From assembly GCF_003013475.1 (NCBI RefSeq), contig NZ_PXZO01000045.1, positions 46,237-110,236 of the forward strand: 64,000 nucleotides of DNA, written 5' to 3'. Below are positions 10,136-18,981 of this stretch, piece after piece. Below the pieces are notes generated by a model, which saw only the letters and a program-made list of their open reading frames with translations, did no database searches and was not told where the DNA came from. The position numbers were made by a program, and so were the translations under genes. Source of the stretch: Brevibacillus porteri (GTDB taxonomy: Bacteria > Bacillota > Bacilli > Brevibacillales > Brevibacillaceae). The number at the start of each line of letters is the position of its first letter. Positions within the stretch are counted from its first letter, which is position 1.

Positions 10136-11230
10136 ATGAGCAAGGTACGCTCTGCCCCCGACTTCGTAATTATTTTTGCAACACTTTTTTTATTGGGAAT
10201 TGGCATCGTGATGGTGTACAGCGCCAGCGCGATCGTGGCGCAAAAGCCGCCGTTTTCCGATCCGTATTTTTTCGCCAAGCGGCAACTGATCTTCGCTCTG
10301 TTAGGGATTACATCCATGTACATTACGATGAATATCGACTACTGGGTGTGGAAGCAATGGGCCAAGCCAGGGTATTTGGTGAGCATCGGTTTGCTGATTT
10401 TGGTTCTGATCATCGGGATTGAAGTAAATGGTTCGAAAAGCTGGCTTGGTTTTGGAGCCTTTGGAATTCAACCAGGTGAATTTGCGAAGCTGGGCGTCGT
10501 TGCGTTCCTGGCGAGATGGCTCTCCGATAATCAGAAGCAAATAGTGTTGTTCCGAAAAGGTCTTATGCCTGCCTTGGGAATCCCGGTTCTGTGTTTTGGC
10601 TTGATCATGCTGCAACCGGATTTGGGCACAGGGACGGTTTTGATGGGAACAGCAGTTGTCGTGATTTTTGCTTCAGGTGCGCGGATCAGTCATTTTGTCG
10701 GACTGGGAATGATCGGAGTTGTTGGCTTCATCGGCTTGGTTTTGTCAGCCCCTTACCGAATCAAAAGGATTACGTCCTTCCTCGATCCGTGGTCTGACCC
10801 GCTCAATACCGGCTATCAAATCATCCAATCCCTTTACGCGATCGGTCCCGGCGGTTTGTTGGGTCTTGGTCTAGGGCAAAGCAGACAGAAGCATTTGTAC
10901 TTACCCGAGCCTTACAATGATTTTATTTTCTCGATTGTCGCGGAGGAGCTTGGCTTTATCGGAGGCACGCTCATTCTCCTGCTTTTCCTCCTCTTGTTGT
11001 GGAGGGGAATGCGAACGGCGATTACGGCTCCAGATTTGTTCGGAAGCTTGCTTGCACTAGGGATCATTGGCATGATTGCCATCCAGGTGGTCATCAATAT
11101 TGGTGTTGTGACAGGGATGTTTCCGGTGACAGGGATCACGTTGCCGTTCTTAAGCTACGGTGGTTCATCATTGACACTGATGCTCACTGGTGTAGGTGTC
11201 TTATTGAACATCTCTCGTTTTTCTCGATAA
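10136..11230 (+). CDS. spoVE: SEDS-family peptidoglycan polymerase SpoVE/FtsW
   Basis: This integral membrane protein of the shape, elongation, division and sporulation family polymerises glycan from lipid II together with a class B PBP, most likely SpoVD of this cluster. The 364 residues have about ten spans and the family signatures VMVYSASA near the N-terminus, GPGGLLGLGLGQS in the middle, and the terminal segment GVVTGMFPVTGITLPFLSYGG (20-residue core recognisable). It sits in the spoVE slot between murD and murG. An FtsW role in vegetative division cannot be excluded from sequence alone. Confidence 0.9.
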   Translation: MSKVRSAPDFVIIFATLFLLGIGIVMVYSASAIVAQKPPFSDPYFFAKRQLIFALLGITSMYITMNIDYWVWKQWAKPGYLVSIGLLILVLIIGIEVNGSKSWLGFGAFGIQPGEFAKLGVVAFLARWLSDNQKQIVLFRKGLMPALGIPVLCFGLIMLQPDLGTGTVLMGTAVVVIFASGARISHFVGLGMIGVVGFIGLVLSAPYRIKRITSFLDPWSDPLNTGYQIIQSLYAIGPGGLLGLGLGQSRQKHLYLPEPYNDFIFSIVAEELGFIGGTLILLLFLLLLWRGMRTAITAPDLFGSLLALGIIGMIAIQVVINIGVVTGMFPVTGITLPFLSYGGSSLTLMLTGVGVLLNISRFSR

Positions 11231-11308
11231 TAGAAACCTCAACGGGGAGTACGCAATCAGCAAGTAATCAGTCTATTGCTACTCCTTCTCAAAAAAGGGT
11301 GTGAACGT

Positions 11309-12412
11309 ATGCGTGTCGTCTTAACAGGCGGTGGCACAGGTGGACATATTTATCCGGCGCTTGCGGTGGCGAGGGAAGTTTCCCGCCAAAATCCGCAGGC
11401 TGCCTTTTTGTATATTGGTAGTAAAAAAGGCTTGGAAGCAGGTTTGGTTCCGAGATCAAATATACCTTTCCAATCCGTGGAAATTAGCGGGTTGAAACGC
11501 AAGCTGTCGTTGGACAACCTGAAGTCCTTGTGGAAATTCGTCCGGGCAGTTGGCGATGCGAAGAAAATGCTCCGCGAATTCAAACCGGATGTCGTAATTG
11601 GGACGGGTGGCTACGTATGTGGTCCAGTCGTATATGCAGCTTCGCGATTGGGGATTCCGACTCTCATCCATGAGCAAAACGTAGTGCCAGGCTTGACCAA
11701 CAAGTTTCTTTCTCGTTCAGCAACTCGGGTGGCCGTTTCGTTCAAAGAATCGCTTGCCCATTTTCCCCCGTCCAAAACGGTACTGACCGGAAATCCGCGT
11801 GCAACGGAAGTTATGCACGGTAATGCAGAGGCGGGTCGTAGCTTTTTGGGCGTGGACAACAACAAAAAAATCGTGCTGATCTTTGGTGGTAGCAGGGGAG
11901 CGCGCGCAATAAATGAGGCGGTGCTTTCAGTTGTTACGCAGTTGGGCAAATATGCCGAAACCCATTTTGTATATGTGACAGGCGACGTTCATTTTGAAAC
12001 GATTTCGGCACAGCTTCGTGAACTGGGAACACTTCCAAGTAACATTTCTGTGCTTCCTTTCGTCCATAATATGCCGGATGTTTTGGCGGCTACGCATGTA
12101 TTGGTTGGTCGTGCAGGGGCATCTACCTTGGCTGAAATAACGGCACTAGGTGTGCCTTCGATCTTGATTCCGTCCCCGTATGTCACGAACAACCATCAAG
12201 AGAAAAATGCAAGAGGATTGGAGCGCGCAGGGGCAGCTCATGTTATCGTAGAGCGGGAGCTTACCGGAGAGAGCTTGCTACTTTCCTTGGAAAATATCCT
12301 TGCCAATCCAGCGAAATGGGAAGAAATGAAAAACAGTGCTCTTTCCTTGGGGATGCCGCAAGCAGCGACGGAGATTGTCCGTCAATTAGAGGCGATTACA
12401 CGAAAAAAATGA
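11309..12412 (+). CDS. murG: UDP-GlcNAc:lipid I N-acetylglucosaminyltransferase MurG
   Basis: MurG adds GlcNAc to lipid I to make lipid II at the cytoplasmic membrane face. It is a GT28 enzyme with the N-terminal glycine-rich loop LTGGGTGGHIYPALAVA, an HEQNVVPG segment, and the C-terminal donor site (GRAGASTLAE, then IPSPYVTNNHQ). The frame extends back to 11276, but ATG 11309 follows an AAGGGTGTG site and begins MRVVLTGGG, the usual MurG start; this gives 367 residues. Confidence 0.96.
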   Translation: MRVVLTGGGTGGHIYPALAVAREVSRQNPQAAFLYIGSKKGLEAGLVPRSNIPFQSVEISGLKRKLSLDNLKSLWKFVRAVGDAKKMLREFKPDVVIGTGGYVCGPVVYAASRLGIPTLIHEQNVVPGLTNKFLSRSATRVAVSFKESLAHFPPSKTVLTGNPRATEVMHGNAEAGRSFLGVDNNKKIVLIFGGSRGARAINEAVLSVVTQLGKYAETHFVYVTGDVHFETISAQLRELGTLPSNISVLPFVHNMPDVLAATHVLVGRAGASTLAEITALGVPSILIPSPYVTNNHQEKNARGLERAGAAHVIVERELTGESLLLSLENILANPAKWEEMKNSALSLGMPQAATEIVRQLEAITRKK

Positions 12413-12514
12413 TCGGATGGGCGATTGTCACGCCGATCTGGGCGAACGCATAGTATGGAGCAAACACGTGAGAAGACTAGGTCCGACCTAGCAAACGTAT
12501 CAGGAGGTTCACAA

Positions 12515-13420
12515 ATGAAAAAGATCGCAGATGAACTCATGCAAGCAGGAATCGAAAAAGTGTGGACCGATGAACCCCTTGCTAATCATACAACGTGGCG
12601 GATCGGGGGTCCTGCTGATTTGTTAATCCAACCAAAGGATAAAGCATCCTTGCAAAAAGCCTTGCAGATCATCCATCGTCATGAAATTCCTTGGAGTGTA
12701 ATCGGGCGCGGCTCAAACCTTCTGGTGAGGGACAGAGGGATACGTGGAGCCGTGCTTAAAGTGGCCGAGGGTTTAAGCCACTGTGAGTTCAGGGGCGAAG
12801 AGGTGTGTGTGGGTGCCGGATATTCCATGATCCGCCTGGCGGTGGAGACAGGCAAGATGGGATTAACAGGTATGGAGTTTGCAGGAGGGATTCCTGGTAC
12901 GGTAGGCGGCGCCGTCTATATGAATGCGGGGGCACACGGATCTGATCTTTCACGTATTCTTATTGATGCCGAGATCCTTTTCGACAACGGCGAAAGTAAA
13001 GTGTTGAGTAACGAGGAACTGAGCTTTAGTTATCGGACGTCTCTTTTGCAAAAGCAAAAAGGGATCGTGTTAGAAGCCCGTTTTCAATTGAGGAAGGGCG
13101 ACCGCAAGGAGATTGCGGCCACACTCGCTGCCAATAAGGAACGACGGCGCAATACGCAGCCACTGCAGATGCCGTGTGCCGGCAGCGTGTTCCGAAATCC
13201 GCCAAATGACCACGCAGGTCGCCTGATTGAGGCGGCTGGGCTGAAGGGCTATCGGGTCGGAGGAGCTCAGGTTTCAGAAAAACACTCCAACTTCATCGTG
13301 AATTGCGGAGGTGCAACGGCTGCCGACGTCCTCACCTTGATTGATCACGTGCGGAGCACCATTCTCGAGAAAAATGGGATTGACCTGCATCCGGAAGTCC
13401 TGGTGGTGGGCGAGGGGTAA
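12515..13420 (+). CDS. murB: UDP-N-acetylenolpyruvoylglucosamine reductase MurB
   Basis: This FAD and NADPH enzyme completes synthesis of UDP-MurNAc. The FAD-binding segments GRGSNLLVRD and FAGGIPGTVGGAVYMNAGAHG (family core) are clear, and CAGSVFRNP holds the Ser used as proton donor in the family. The frame is open from 12425, but AGGAGG stands seven bases before ATG 12515 and the 301-residue product matches Bacillus MurB. It is followed within 16 bases by murA, so the two steps of UDP-MurNAc synthesis lie side by side in reverse order. Confidence 0.95.
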   Translation: MKKIADELMQAGIEKVWTDEPLANHTTWRIGGPADLLIQPKDKASLQKALQIIHRHEIPWSVIGRGSNLLVRDRGIRGAVLKVAEGLSHCEFRGEEVCVGAGYSMIRLAVETGKMGLTGMEFAGGIPGTVGGAVYMNAGAHGSDLSRILIDAEILFDNGESKVLSNEELSFSYRTSLLQKQKGIVLEARFQLRKGDRKEIAATLAANKERRRNTQPLQMPCAGSVFRNPPNDHAGRLIEAAGLKGYRVGGAQVSEKHSNFIVNCGGATAADVLTLIDHVRSTILEKNGIDLHPEVLVVGEG

Positions 13421-13435
13421 CACGGAGGTGAAAGT

Positions 13436-14692
13436 TTGGAGACTTTTGCGATCGAAGGCGGAAGACCTCTGTCCGGTTCGCTTCGGATCCAAGGTGCTAA
13501 GAACGCTGCTCTTCCCATTCTTGCCGCTGCTGTGCTCGCGGAAGGGCAATTCTATATCTATGACGTCCCCCATCTAAAAGACATTAAAGTCATGCTCGAA
13601 ATCTTGACGCTGCTTGGGGCGAATACGAAGCATGAGGACGGATGTGTCGATCTGGATACAACATCTGTCTGTGTCCCGCAGGTGCCGGATGATTTAATGA
13701 GCCAAATGCGATCTTCGATTTTTTTGGCGGGACCACTCCTGGCACGTCTGGGTGAGGTCACGATTTCCAGGCCAGGTGGATGTGACATTGGAGAGCGCAG
13801 GATTGACTTACACTTGGCTGGATTGACTGCGCTAGGAGCCAAGATCGAAGAATCGGAAGGCTACATTACATTTCGGGCCAAACAATTGCGTGGGTCCAAT
13901 ATCTTTCTTTCCTTCCCTAGTGTGGGCGCGACGGAAAATATCATGATGGCGGCTGTGCTGGCAAAAGGCACGACCCGAATTTGTAATGCAGCACGAGAAC
14001 CGGAAATCATCGACCTCCAAAATTTCCTGAATGCAATGGGGGCGCGGATCAGAGGGGCAGGCACCGATACGATTGAGATCAGTGGTGTACCTCGCTTGCG
14101 TTCCGTCAGTTACCGGATCATACCGGACAGGATTGTGACAGGAACCTATCTGCTGGCTGTCGGTATTTCACAGGGACATATCGAATTGACCAATACACTG
14201 CCTGAGCAATTGATGGCATTGATTGAGGTCGCCCGTAGCTGCGGTGTTGAAATCAAGACCCGCCATGATATAATGGAAATCAAAAGCACCTCCCGTCCAC
14301 GTGCCTACGACCGGATCATCACCTCGCCATATCCAGGGTTTCCAACCGATTTGCAGGCGCAGCTGATGGTGTTTCTGTCACAGGCTAGGGGAACGAGTGT
14401 CATTAAAGAGACCATTTTTGAAGGAAGATTCAAACATGTGAATGAATTGGCGCGAATGGGCGCCTCTATATACGTAGATCTTGGCTCCGCAATCATTCGG
14501 GGTGTCAACAAATTGACCGCTACGAATGTCGAAGCTACCGATCTTCGAGCAGGTGCTGCCTTAGTCCTCGCAGGGCTTGCTGCAGAAGGTATTACCACGG
14601 TGAACCAGATCCATCATATCGATCGCGGATACGATCGGCTGGAAGAGCAGTTGCTTCAATTAGGAGCCGATATATCACGCGTATCGATTTAA
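13436..14692 (+). CDS. murA: UDP-GlcNAc 1-carboxyvinyltransferase MurA
   Basis: MurA transfers enolpyruvate from phosphoenolpyruvate to UDP-GlcNAc, the committed step of peptidoglycan synthesis and the fosfomycin target. The catalytic Cys is present (Cys116 in RPGGCDIGERRIDLH), and the N-terminal KNAALPILAAA motif is typical. The length is 418 residues. TTG 13436 is preceded by GGAGGTG at good spacing. B. subtilis does not keep murA inside its dcw cluster, so this placement is a lineage difference. Confidence 0.95.
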   Translation: METFAIEGGRPLSGSLRIQGAKNAALPILAAAVLAEGQFYIYDVPHLKDIKVMLEILTLLGANTKHEDGCVDLDTTSVCVPQVPDDLMSQMRSSIFLAGPLLARLGEVTISRPGGCDIGERRIDLHLAGLTALGAKIEESEGYITFRAKQLRGSNIFLSFPSVGATENIMMAAVLAKGTTRICNAAREPEIIDLQNFLNAMGARIRGAGTDTIEISGVPRLRSVSYRIIPDRIVTGTYLLAVGISQGHIELTNTLPEQLMALIEVARSCGVEIKTRHDIMEIKSTSRPRAYDRIITSPYPGFPTDLQAQLMVFLSQARGTSVIKETIFEGRFKHVNELARMGASIYVDLGSAIIRGVNKLTATNVEATDLRAGAALVLAGLAAEGITTVNQIHHIDRGYDRLEEQLLQLGADISRVSI

Positions 14693-14706
14693 CCGAGGGA
14701 GAGTGG

Positions 14707-14739
14707 GCGGCATAATGTTATGCCGCTTTCCCTGTTTTG
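14707..14739 (+). terminator. Hairpin with loose T-tract after murA
   Basis: GCGGCATAA at 14707-14715 pairs perfectly with TTATGCCGC at 14718-14726, and TTTCCCTGTTTTG follows. The T-run is interrupted, so it may be a weak terminator or a processing stem separating murA from divIB. Confidence 0.5.
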
Positions 14740-14823
14740 TTTAATGACATTTATTCGAAAGACATCCAGTAATTTACTTTGCTCTGGGCAATGAGCCTAA
14801 AAAACATGAGGAAGGGTACGGCC

Positions 14824-15609
14824 ATGGCGGTATATGAGGAACGCATTCCGCAAGTTAAGCAACAACGCCCCAGAAGAAGGGGCAACCGCAAGCTGGTCAT
14901 TCTACTGGTACTATTTTTTCTTACCATTCTCATCATCGTTTTTATCCGTTCCCCTTACAGTAAGGTGCAAGAGATTCGAGTGATTGGTAATGATATTTAT
15001 ACGACGGAGCAAATCATTACACAATCTGGCTTAAAAAAGGACATGCAGTTTCTAAACGTATGGGAGAACAGTGTACGAACTAACATGAAACCATTAGAGG
15101 CCATTAAAGATGTGACGGTGAGCCGCTCTTTCCCTGGATTGATCACGCTACATATAACCGAACAAAAGCGCGTCGCTTTTTGGAGTGGGCAGGACGGAAG
15201 CCGTTATGCCTTACTGGACAATGGCTATGTGCTCAAACAGGTTAATTTCGCCAAGCGCGTAGTGGACAGGCCATTGATTAGCTCGTGGGCTTCACCTGAG
15301 CTCCTTCCCCATCTTGCGAAGTCGCTATCGAAATTATCGCCAGATGTACTCGCGGAAATTTCGGATATTACGCTGACGCCAACGGTTTACGACAAGCAAC
15401 GCGTCACGCTGTACATGCGAGACGGGAATGAAGTAAGAAGTGTCATCTACAAGCTCGACAAGATGATGAACTGGTACCCGACGATCGTGAAAGAATTGCC
15501 GTCAAATACAAAAGGGGTGCTCTCTTTGTTTGAGCAGCCGTGGTTTATTCCGTACGGTGCTCAAGGGGCTATTCCTATACAGGAAGGGCAAGAGCAACCA
15601 CAGCAGTAA
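14824..15609 (+). CDS. divIB: Cell division protein DivIB (FtsQ family)
   Basis: This bitopic protein of the divisome complexes with FtsL and DivIC. A basic cytoplasmic N-terminus (RRRGNRK) precedes a single membrane span at about residues 20-40, then a POTRA domain (SKVQEIRVIGNDIYTTEQI) and the beta domain, ending in a Gln-rich tail. The frame is open from 14779; ATG 14824 with AGGAAGG upstream is preferred and gives 261 residues. Position between the mur genes and ftsA is standard. Confidence 0.92.
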   Translation: MAVYEERIPQVKQQRPRRRGNRKLVILLVLFFLTILIIVFIRSPYSKVQEIRVIGNDIYTTEQIITQSGLKKDMQFLNVWENSVRTNMKPLEAIKDVTVSRSFPGLITLHITEQKRVAFWSGQDGSRYALLDNGYVLKQVNFAKRVVDRPLISSWASPELLPHLAKSLSKLSPDVLAEISDITLTPTVYDKQRVTLYMRDGNEVRSVIYKLDKMMNWYPTIVKELPSNTKGVLSLFEQPWFIPYGAQGAIPIQEGQEQPQQ

Positions 15610-15631
15610 ATAAAAAAGGGGAAAGTAGACA

Positions 15632-16342
15632 ATGAGTCGTCGTCGCAAATTTCATTTGTATTTAACCATCGTGACGTTATCTACCGGCTTTCTAGTGGCC
15701 ACTTCCTTCGAAACGAACAAGCTTACGCGCAAAGAACGGATGAATGATCAGCTGTTCCAACAGGAAACGCAATTAAATGACCGAATTTTGGCTGAGAAGG
15801 AGCAAAATCGGCATCTGGAAAATCAACTGCTCGATTTGCAGCGTCAGGTGGGAAAAGTGGAAGAAGCGATGGCAGAGCGTAAATCGGAGGCTGCAGAGAC
15901 ACTCAGTCAACTGGATGCAGCGCGGATGCTGGCAGGGGTAGTCGCTGTTGCAGGGCCGGGTATTGTCATAACGATGCAGGATAGCCAGAATGCAGCGAAC
16001 AGCGCAGACATCGCGAACTACATCGTGCATGAGCAGGATGTGCGCCTGGTCGTCAATGAACTGCGTGCAGCAGGAGCAGAGGCCATCAGCATTAACGGAC
16101 AGCGAGTGGTGAGCAATTCCGAGATCCGTTGTATTGGACCAACGATTATCGTAAACGGCATCAAGTCGGCCGCTCCGTTTGTCGTAACAGCGATTGGAAA
16201 TCCCGATACACTAGACAGTGCTTTGAACTTGCCGGGTGGTGTTTTGCACTCCTTGCAAGATTTTGTCCAAATAAGCGTAGCCAAAAAAGAGCGGGTCGAG
16301 CTGCCTGCCTTTGTTGGTGACGCGAAAACGAAACACTCCTAA
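15632..16342 (+). CDS. ylxW: DUF881 protein (YlxW type)
   Basis: This is a DUF881 family protein of unknown function, one of two in tandem as in the B. subtilis dcw cluster. It has an N-terminal membrane anchor (about residues 8-24), an extracellular coiled-coil stretch (LNDRILAEKEQNRHLENQL) and the conserved DUF881 core with GPGIVITMQDS, VNELRAAGAEAISINGQR and IGNPDTL. ATG 15632 has AAAAGGGG upstream. Co-location with divIB and ftsA suggests an envelope role linked to division, but none is shown here. Confidence 0.85.
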   Translation: MSRRRKFHLYLTIVTLSTGFLVATSFETNKLTRKERMNDQLFQQETQLNDRILAEKEQNRHLENQLLDLQRQVGKVEEAMAERKSEAAETLSQLDAARMLAGVVAVAGPGIVITMQDSQNAANSADIANYIVHEQDVRLVVNELRAAGAEAISINGQRVVSNSEIRCIGPTIIVNGIKSAAPFVVTAIGNPDTLDSALNLPGGVLHSLQDFVQISVAKKERVELPAFVGDAKTKHS

Positions 16343-16362
16343 ATAAAAGGATGCGTTTACCT

Positions 16363-17109
16363 ATGTTACAAAAAAGCCGTAAAATCACATTTATTCTTGC
16401 CATTATTAGTGCTATCATAGGTGTGATGTTGACTGTGCAATTACGAAGCAGTCTTCATCCTGTTCATAAAGAGTCTCGCAGCATCGCGGAACTTCGGACC
16501 ACGTTGCAAAAAGAACTGGAGAAACACAAAAACCTGCTCGCAGACATTTCAAAGTATAATCAGCTGTACTACCAATACGAAACCTCACTCAGTGAAGATG
16601 AAAGTATCTCCGTTATGAAAGAGGAGTTGGCACGGACTCGCCGAATGGCTGGTATGGTAGGGATGGAGGGAGAAGGCATCGTTATTGATGTTGTCGATGC
16701 CCATACGTCTGAACAACCAGCTATGGATGAACATATGCCTGTGCCTGTTGTAGGAGACTATACGATTGACGATGAAGATTTGCGCTGGTTGGTAAATATC
16801 CTGTTTGCAAACGGAGCACAAGCTGTTTCCATTAATGGCCATCGACTGATTGCTACCACTGCAATCCGCAATGTGGGAGACGTCATCCAAATCGATACCA
16901 GGACGATTAGGGCTCCGTATGAGATAAAAGCATTGGGGGAACCTGAAGTATTGTTGTCCGCATTGAAGCTGGAGGGCGTAGAAGAGAACTTTCAACTGGC
17001 GAATAAAAAGGTGCTGGCAGAAAAACGGGACAAGCTGATGATTTCAGCGAATAACGAAACACGTGTCATTCAATTTATGAAACCTGTGAAAGAAAAAGGA
17101 GATTCGTAA
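16363..17109 (+). CDS. ylxX: DUF881 protein (YlxX type)
   Basis: This is the second DUF881 protein, similar in plan to the one before it: membrane anchor near the N-terminus (FILAIISAIIGVMLTV), a Leu/Glu-rich coiled-coil region (LRTTLQKELEKHKNLLADI), and the core with GEGIVIDVVDA, LFANGAQAVSINGHR and ALGEPEVL. The frame also has ATG at 16351, but AAAAGG lies directly against that codon and is better spaced for ATG 16363, giving 248 residues. It is separated from sbp by two bases. Confidence 0.85.
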   Translation: MLQKSRKITFILAIISAIIGVMLTVQLRSSLHPVHKESRSIAELRTTLQKELEKHKNLLADISKYNQLYYQYETSLSEDESISVMKEELARTRRMAGMVGMEGEGIVIDVVDAHTSEQPAMDEHMPVPVVGDYTIDDEDLRWLVNILFANGAQAVSINGHRLIATTAIRNVGDVIQIDTRTIRAPYEIKALGEPEVLLSALKLEGVEENFQLANKKVLAEKRDKLMISANNETRVIQFMKPVKEKGDS

Positions 17110-17111
17110 CC

Positions 17112-17459
17112 ATGTGGCTCCCGCTTATCGGACTGATTGTCGGTCTTGTTGTCGGCTTCCTGCTGGATTGGCGTGTGCCCCAGGAGTATAGTAGCTATCT
17201 ATCAATAGCCCTCCTGGCGGGATTGGATACGATCTTTGGGGGGATTCGTTCGTTTTTAGAACGTACTTTTAACGTTCGTATTTTCATGTCTGGATTCTTT
17301 TTCAACACACTTTTTGCAGCAGGCTTGGCCTTCATCGGAGGGTTCTTGGGGATTGATCTATATTTGGCTGCGATCGTGGCTTTCGGCGTCCGCTTGTTCA
17401 ACAATCTCGCTGTCATTAGGAGAATTGTTCTATCCAAATGGATCAATCAGCAAGATTAA
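17112..17459 (+). CDS. sbp: Small basic protein Sbp (DUF1290)
   Basis: This 115-residue membrane protein has about three hydrophobic spans and matches the small basic protein family that sits before ftsA in Bacilli. The segments SIALLAGLDTIFGGIRS and VRLFNNLAVIRR are typical. AAAGGAG lies ten bases before ATG 17112. No biochemical function is known for the family. Confidence 0.88.
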   Translation: MWLPLIGLIVGLVVGFLLDWRVPQEYSSYLSIALLAGLDTIFGGIRSFLERTFNVRIFMSGFFFNTLFAAGLAFIGGFLGIDLYLAAIVAFGVRLFNNLAVIRRIVLSKWINQQD

Positions 17460-17512
17460 CGCGAAGGAAAATGGGAAGATGGTCATTTTTTTACAAAAAA
17501 TCAATAAGAAAA

Positions 17513-17541
17513 AAAGGGAATGGTTGTCCTGTGTGGAATAA
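17513..17541 (+). promoter_or_regulatory. Sigma-H-like promoter before ftsA
   Basis: AAAGGGAAT (17513-17521) matches the sigma-H -35 consensus RNAGGAWWW at eight of nine positions. After 11 bases, GTGGAATAA (17533-17541) matches the -10 consensus RNNGAATWW fully. It lies 60 bases before the ftsA start. B. subtilis ftsAZ has a sigma-H promoter in the same place, used at the onset of sporulation. The call is a consensus match only. Confidence 0.6.
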
Positions 17542-17601
17542 TTTATGCAGGTGTTCTCATTTTAGCAAGAAAAAAGACGTAGCAGGGGAGGTGTCACAGG
17601 T

Positions 17602-18855
17602 TTGGTAAGCAATGAACTCATAGTCAGCCTAGACATTGGAACATCCAAAGTACGCGTCATGATCGGCGAGATCAACAATGGTTCCATCAACATCATCGGC
17701 GTCGGACAATCACACTCAGAAGGCATCAAGAAGGGCGTGATTGTAGACATCGACCAAACCGTGCATGCCATCCGAGAAGCGGTTGATCATGCGGAGCGCA
17801 TGGTTGGCGTTTCAATCGAAGAAGTGTATGTGGGGATCACTGGAAACCATATCGATCTGCATGAAACCCAAGGGGTTGTCGCTGTATCCAGCGAAGACCG
17901 TGAGATACGAGAAGAAGATATTCAACGCGTAATTCAGGCAGCGAAGGTTGTGGCTATTCCTCCAGACCGTGAAATCATCGAGGTAGTCCCAAAGGAGTAC
18001 ATCGTTGATGGACAAGGGAGCATTAAGGACCCTCGTGGGATGATTGGTGTCCGACTGGAAATGGAAGGGACTATTGTGACCGGGTTGAAAACGGTCGTAC
18101 ATAACATCGTTCGCTGTGCTCAACGAACCAATCTGCGTGTAGCTGGAATATTCTTGCAACCGCTTGCGGCTAGCACTGTTGCTCTATCCAAAGATGACAA
18201 AAATATGGGTGTCGTTCTTGTCGACATCGGTGCGGGTTCTACCACGATCGGTGTATTCGAACAAGGGAAACTGGCAGCGACCACCGTGATCGGCATCGGT
18301 GGCGACCACATTACTAGCGATATTTCACTGGGACTACGCACGCATACAGATGTGGCAGATCGTGTGAAAACCAAAAACGGCTGTGCCCTTATTGACGAAG
18401 CATCTGAAGATGTGAAGTTCAAGGTGAACCGGATTGGTAGCGAAGTCGAAAAACAATTTACGCAAGTGGATTTGGCCAATATTATCGAGCCGCGCGCTGC
18501 GGAAATATTCCAATTAGTCGAGGATGCTGTATACAAATTGGGCTACCGCGACGAAATTGCAGGGGGCTATGTTCTTACGGGTGGTACCGTAGCCATGCCG
18601 GGCATGTTGGAATTGGCAAAAGAAGAATTGGACGCACCTGTTCGAATTGCGATTCCTGATTACATCGGAGTGCGAGATCCTGCCTACACCACCGGGGTAG
18701 GTTTGATTCAATATGCCTTGCAGTTGATGGAGCGCCGCAGCATTCGCGTCACCCCCTCATTCAAGGGCACTCAGAAGCAAACCGTCTCGTCTAAGCCAAA
18801 AGAAGGCGGCGGTTTGATGGAAAAAGTAAAAAACTGGTTTAGCGAATTTATTTAA
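17602..18855 (+). CDS. ftsA: Cell division actin-like protein FtsA
   Basis: FtsA is an ATP-binding actin homologue that tethers FtsZ to the membrane. N-terminal SLDIGTSKVRVMIGE and the central VDIGAGSTTIGVFEQG phosphate-binding loops are present, and the protein ends with an amphipathic segment (LMEKVKNWFSEFI) that fits the membrane-targeting helix. TTG 17602 has GGGGAGGTG eight bases upstream. The 417-residue length is normal. ftsZ follows after a 126-base leader. Confidence 0.97.
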   Translation: MVSNELIVSLDIGTSKVRVMIGEINNGSINIIGVGQSHSEGIKKGVIVDIDQTVHAIREAVDHAERMVGVSIEEVYVGITGNHIDLHETQGVVAVSSEDREIREEDIQRVIQAAKVVAIPPDREIIEVVPKEYIVDGQGSIKDPRGMIGVRLEMEGTIVTGLKTVVHNIVRCAQRTNLRVAGIFLQPLAASTVALSKDDKNMGVVLVDIGAGSTTIGVFEQGKLAATTVIGIGGDHITSDISLGLRTHTDVADRVKTKNGCALIDEASEDVKFKVNRIGSEVEKQFTQVDLANIIEPRAAEIFQLVEDAVYKLGYRDEIAGGYVLTGGTVAMPGMLELAKEELDAPVRIAIPDYIGVRDPAYTTGVGLIQYALQLMERRSIRVTPSFKGTQKQTVSSKPKEGGGLMEKVKNWFSEFI

Positions 18856-18981
18856 GGGAGTTCGCTTTACCGAGCTTAACTACAATGACGAAGTCGGGGA
18901 TCGTTTCGTTCCATTGTGTTTAGTTGACAGGCTTCTGTAGCCACGAGTTTTTCTTATGTTGAATTGGGGAGGACTAGCAAT

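Noticed and set aside
18880..18945. Imperfect hairpin in the ftsZ leader (ACAATG...CATTGT)
   Set aside because: The stem is short and bulged, with no T-run or conserved motif; not strong enough for a separate feature.
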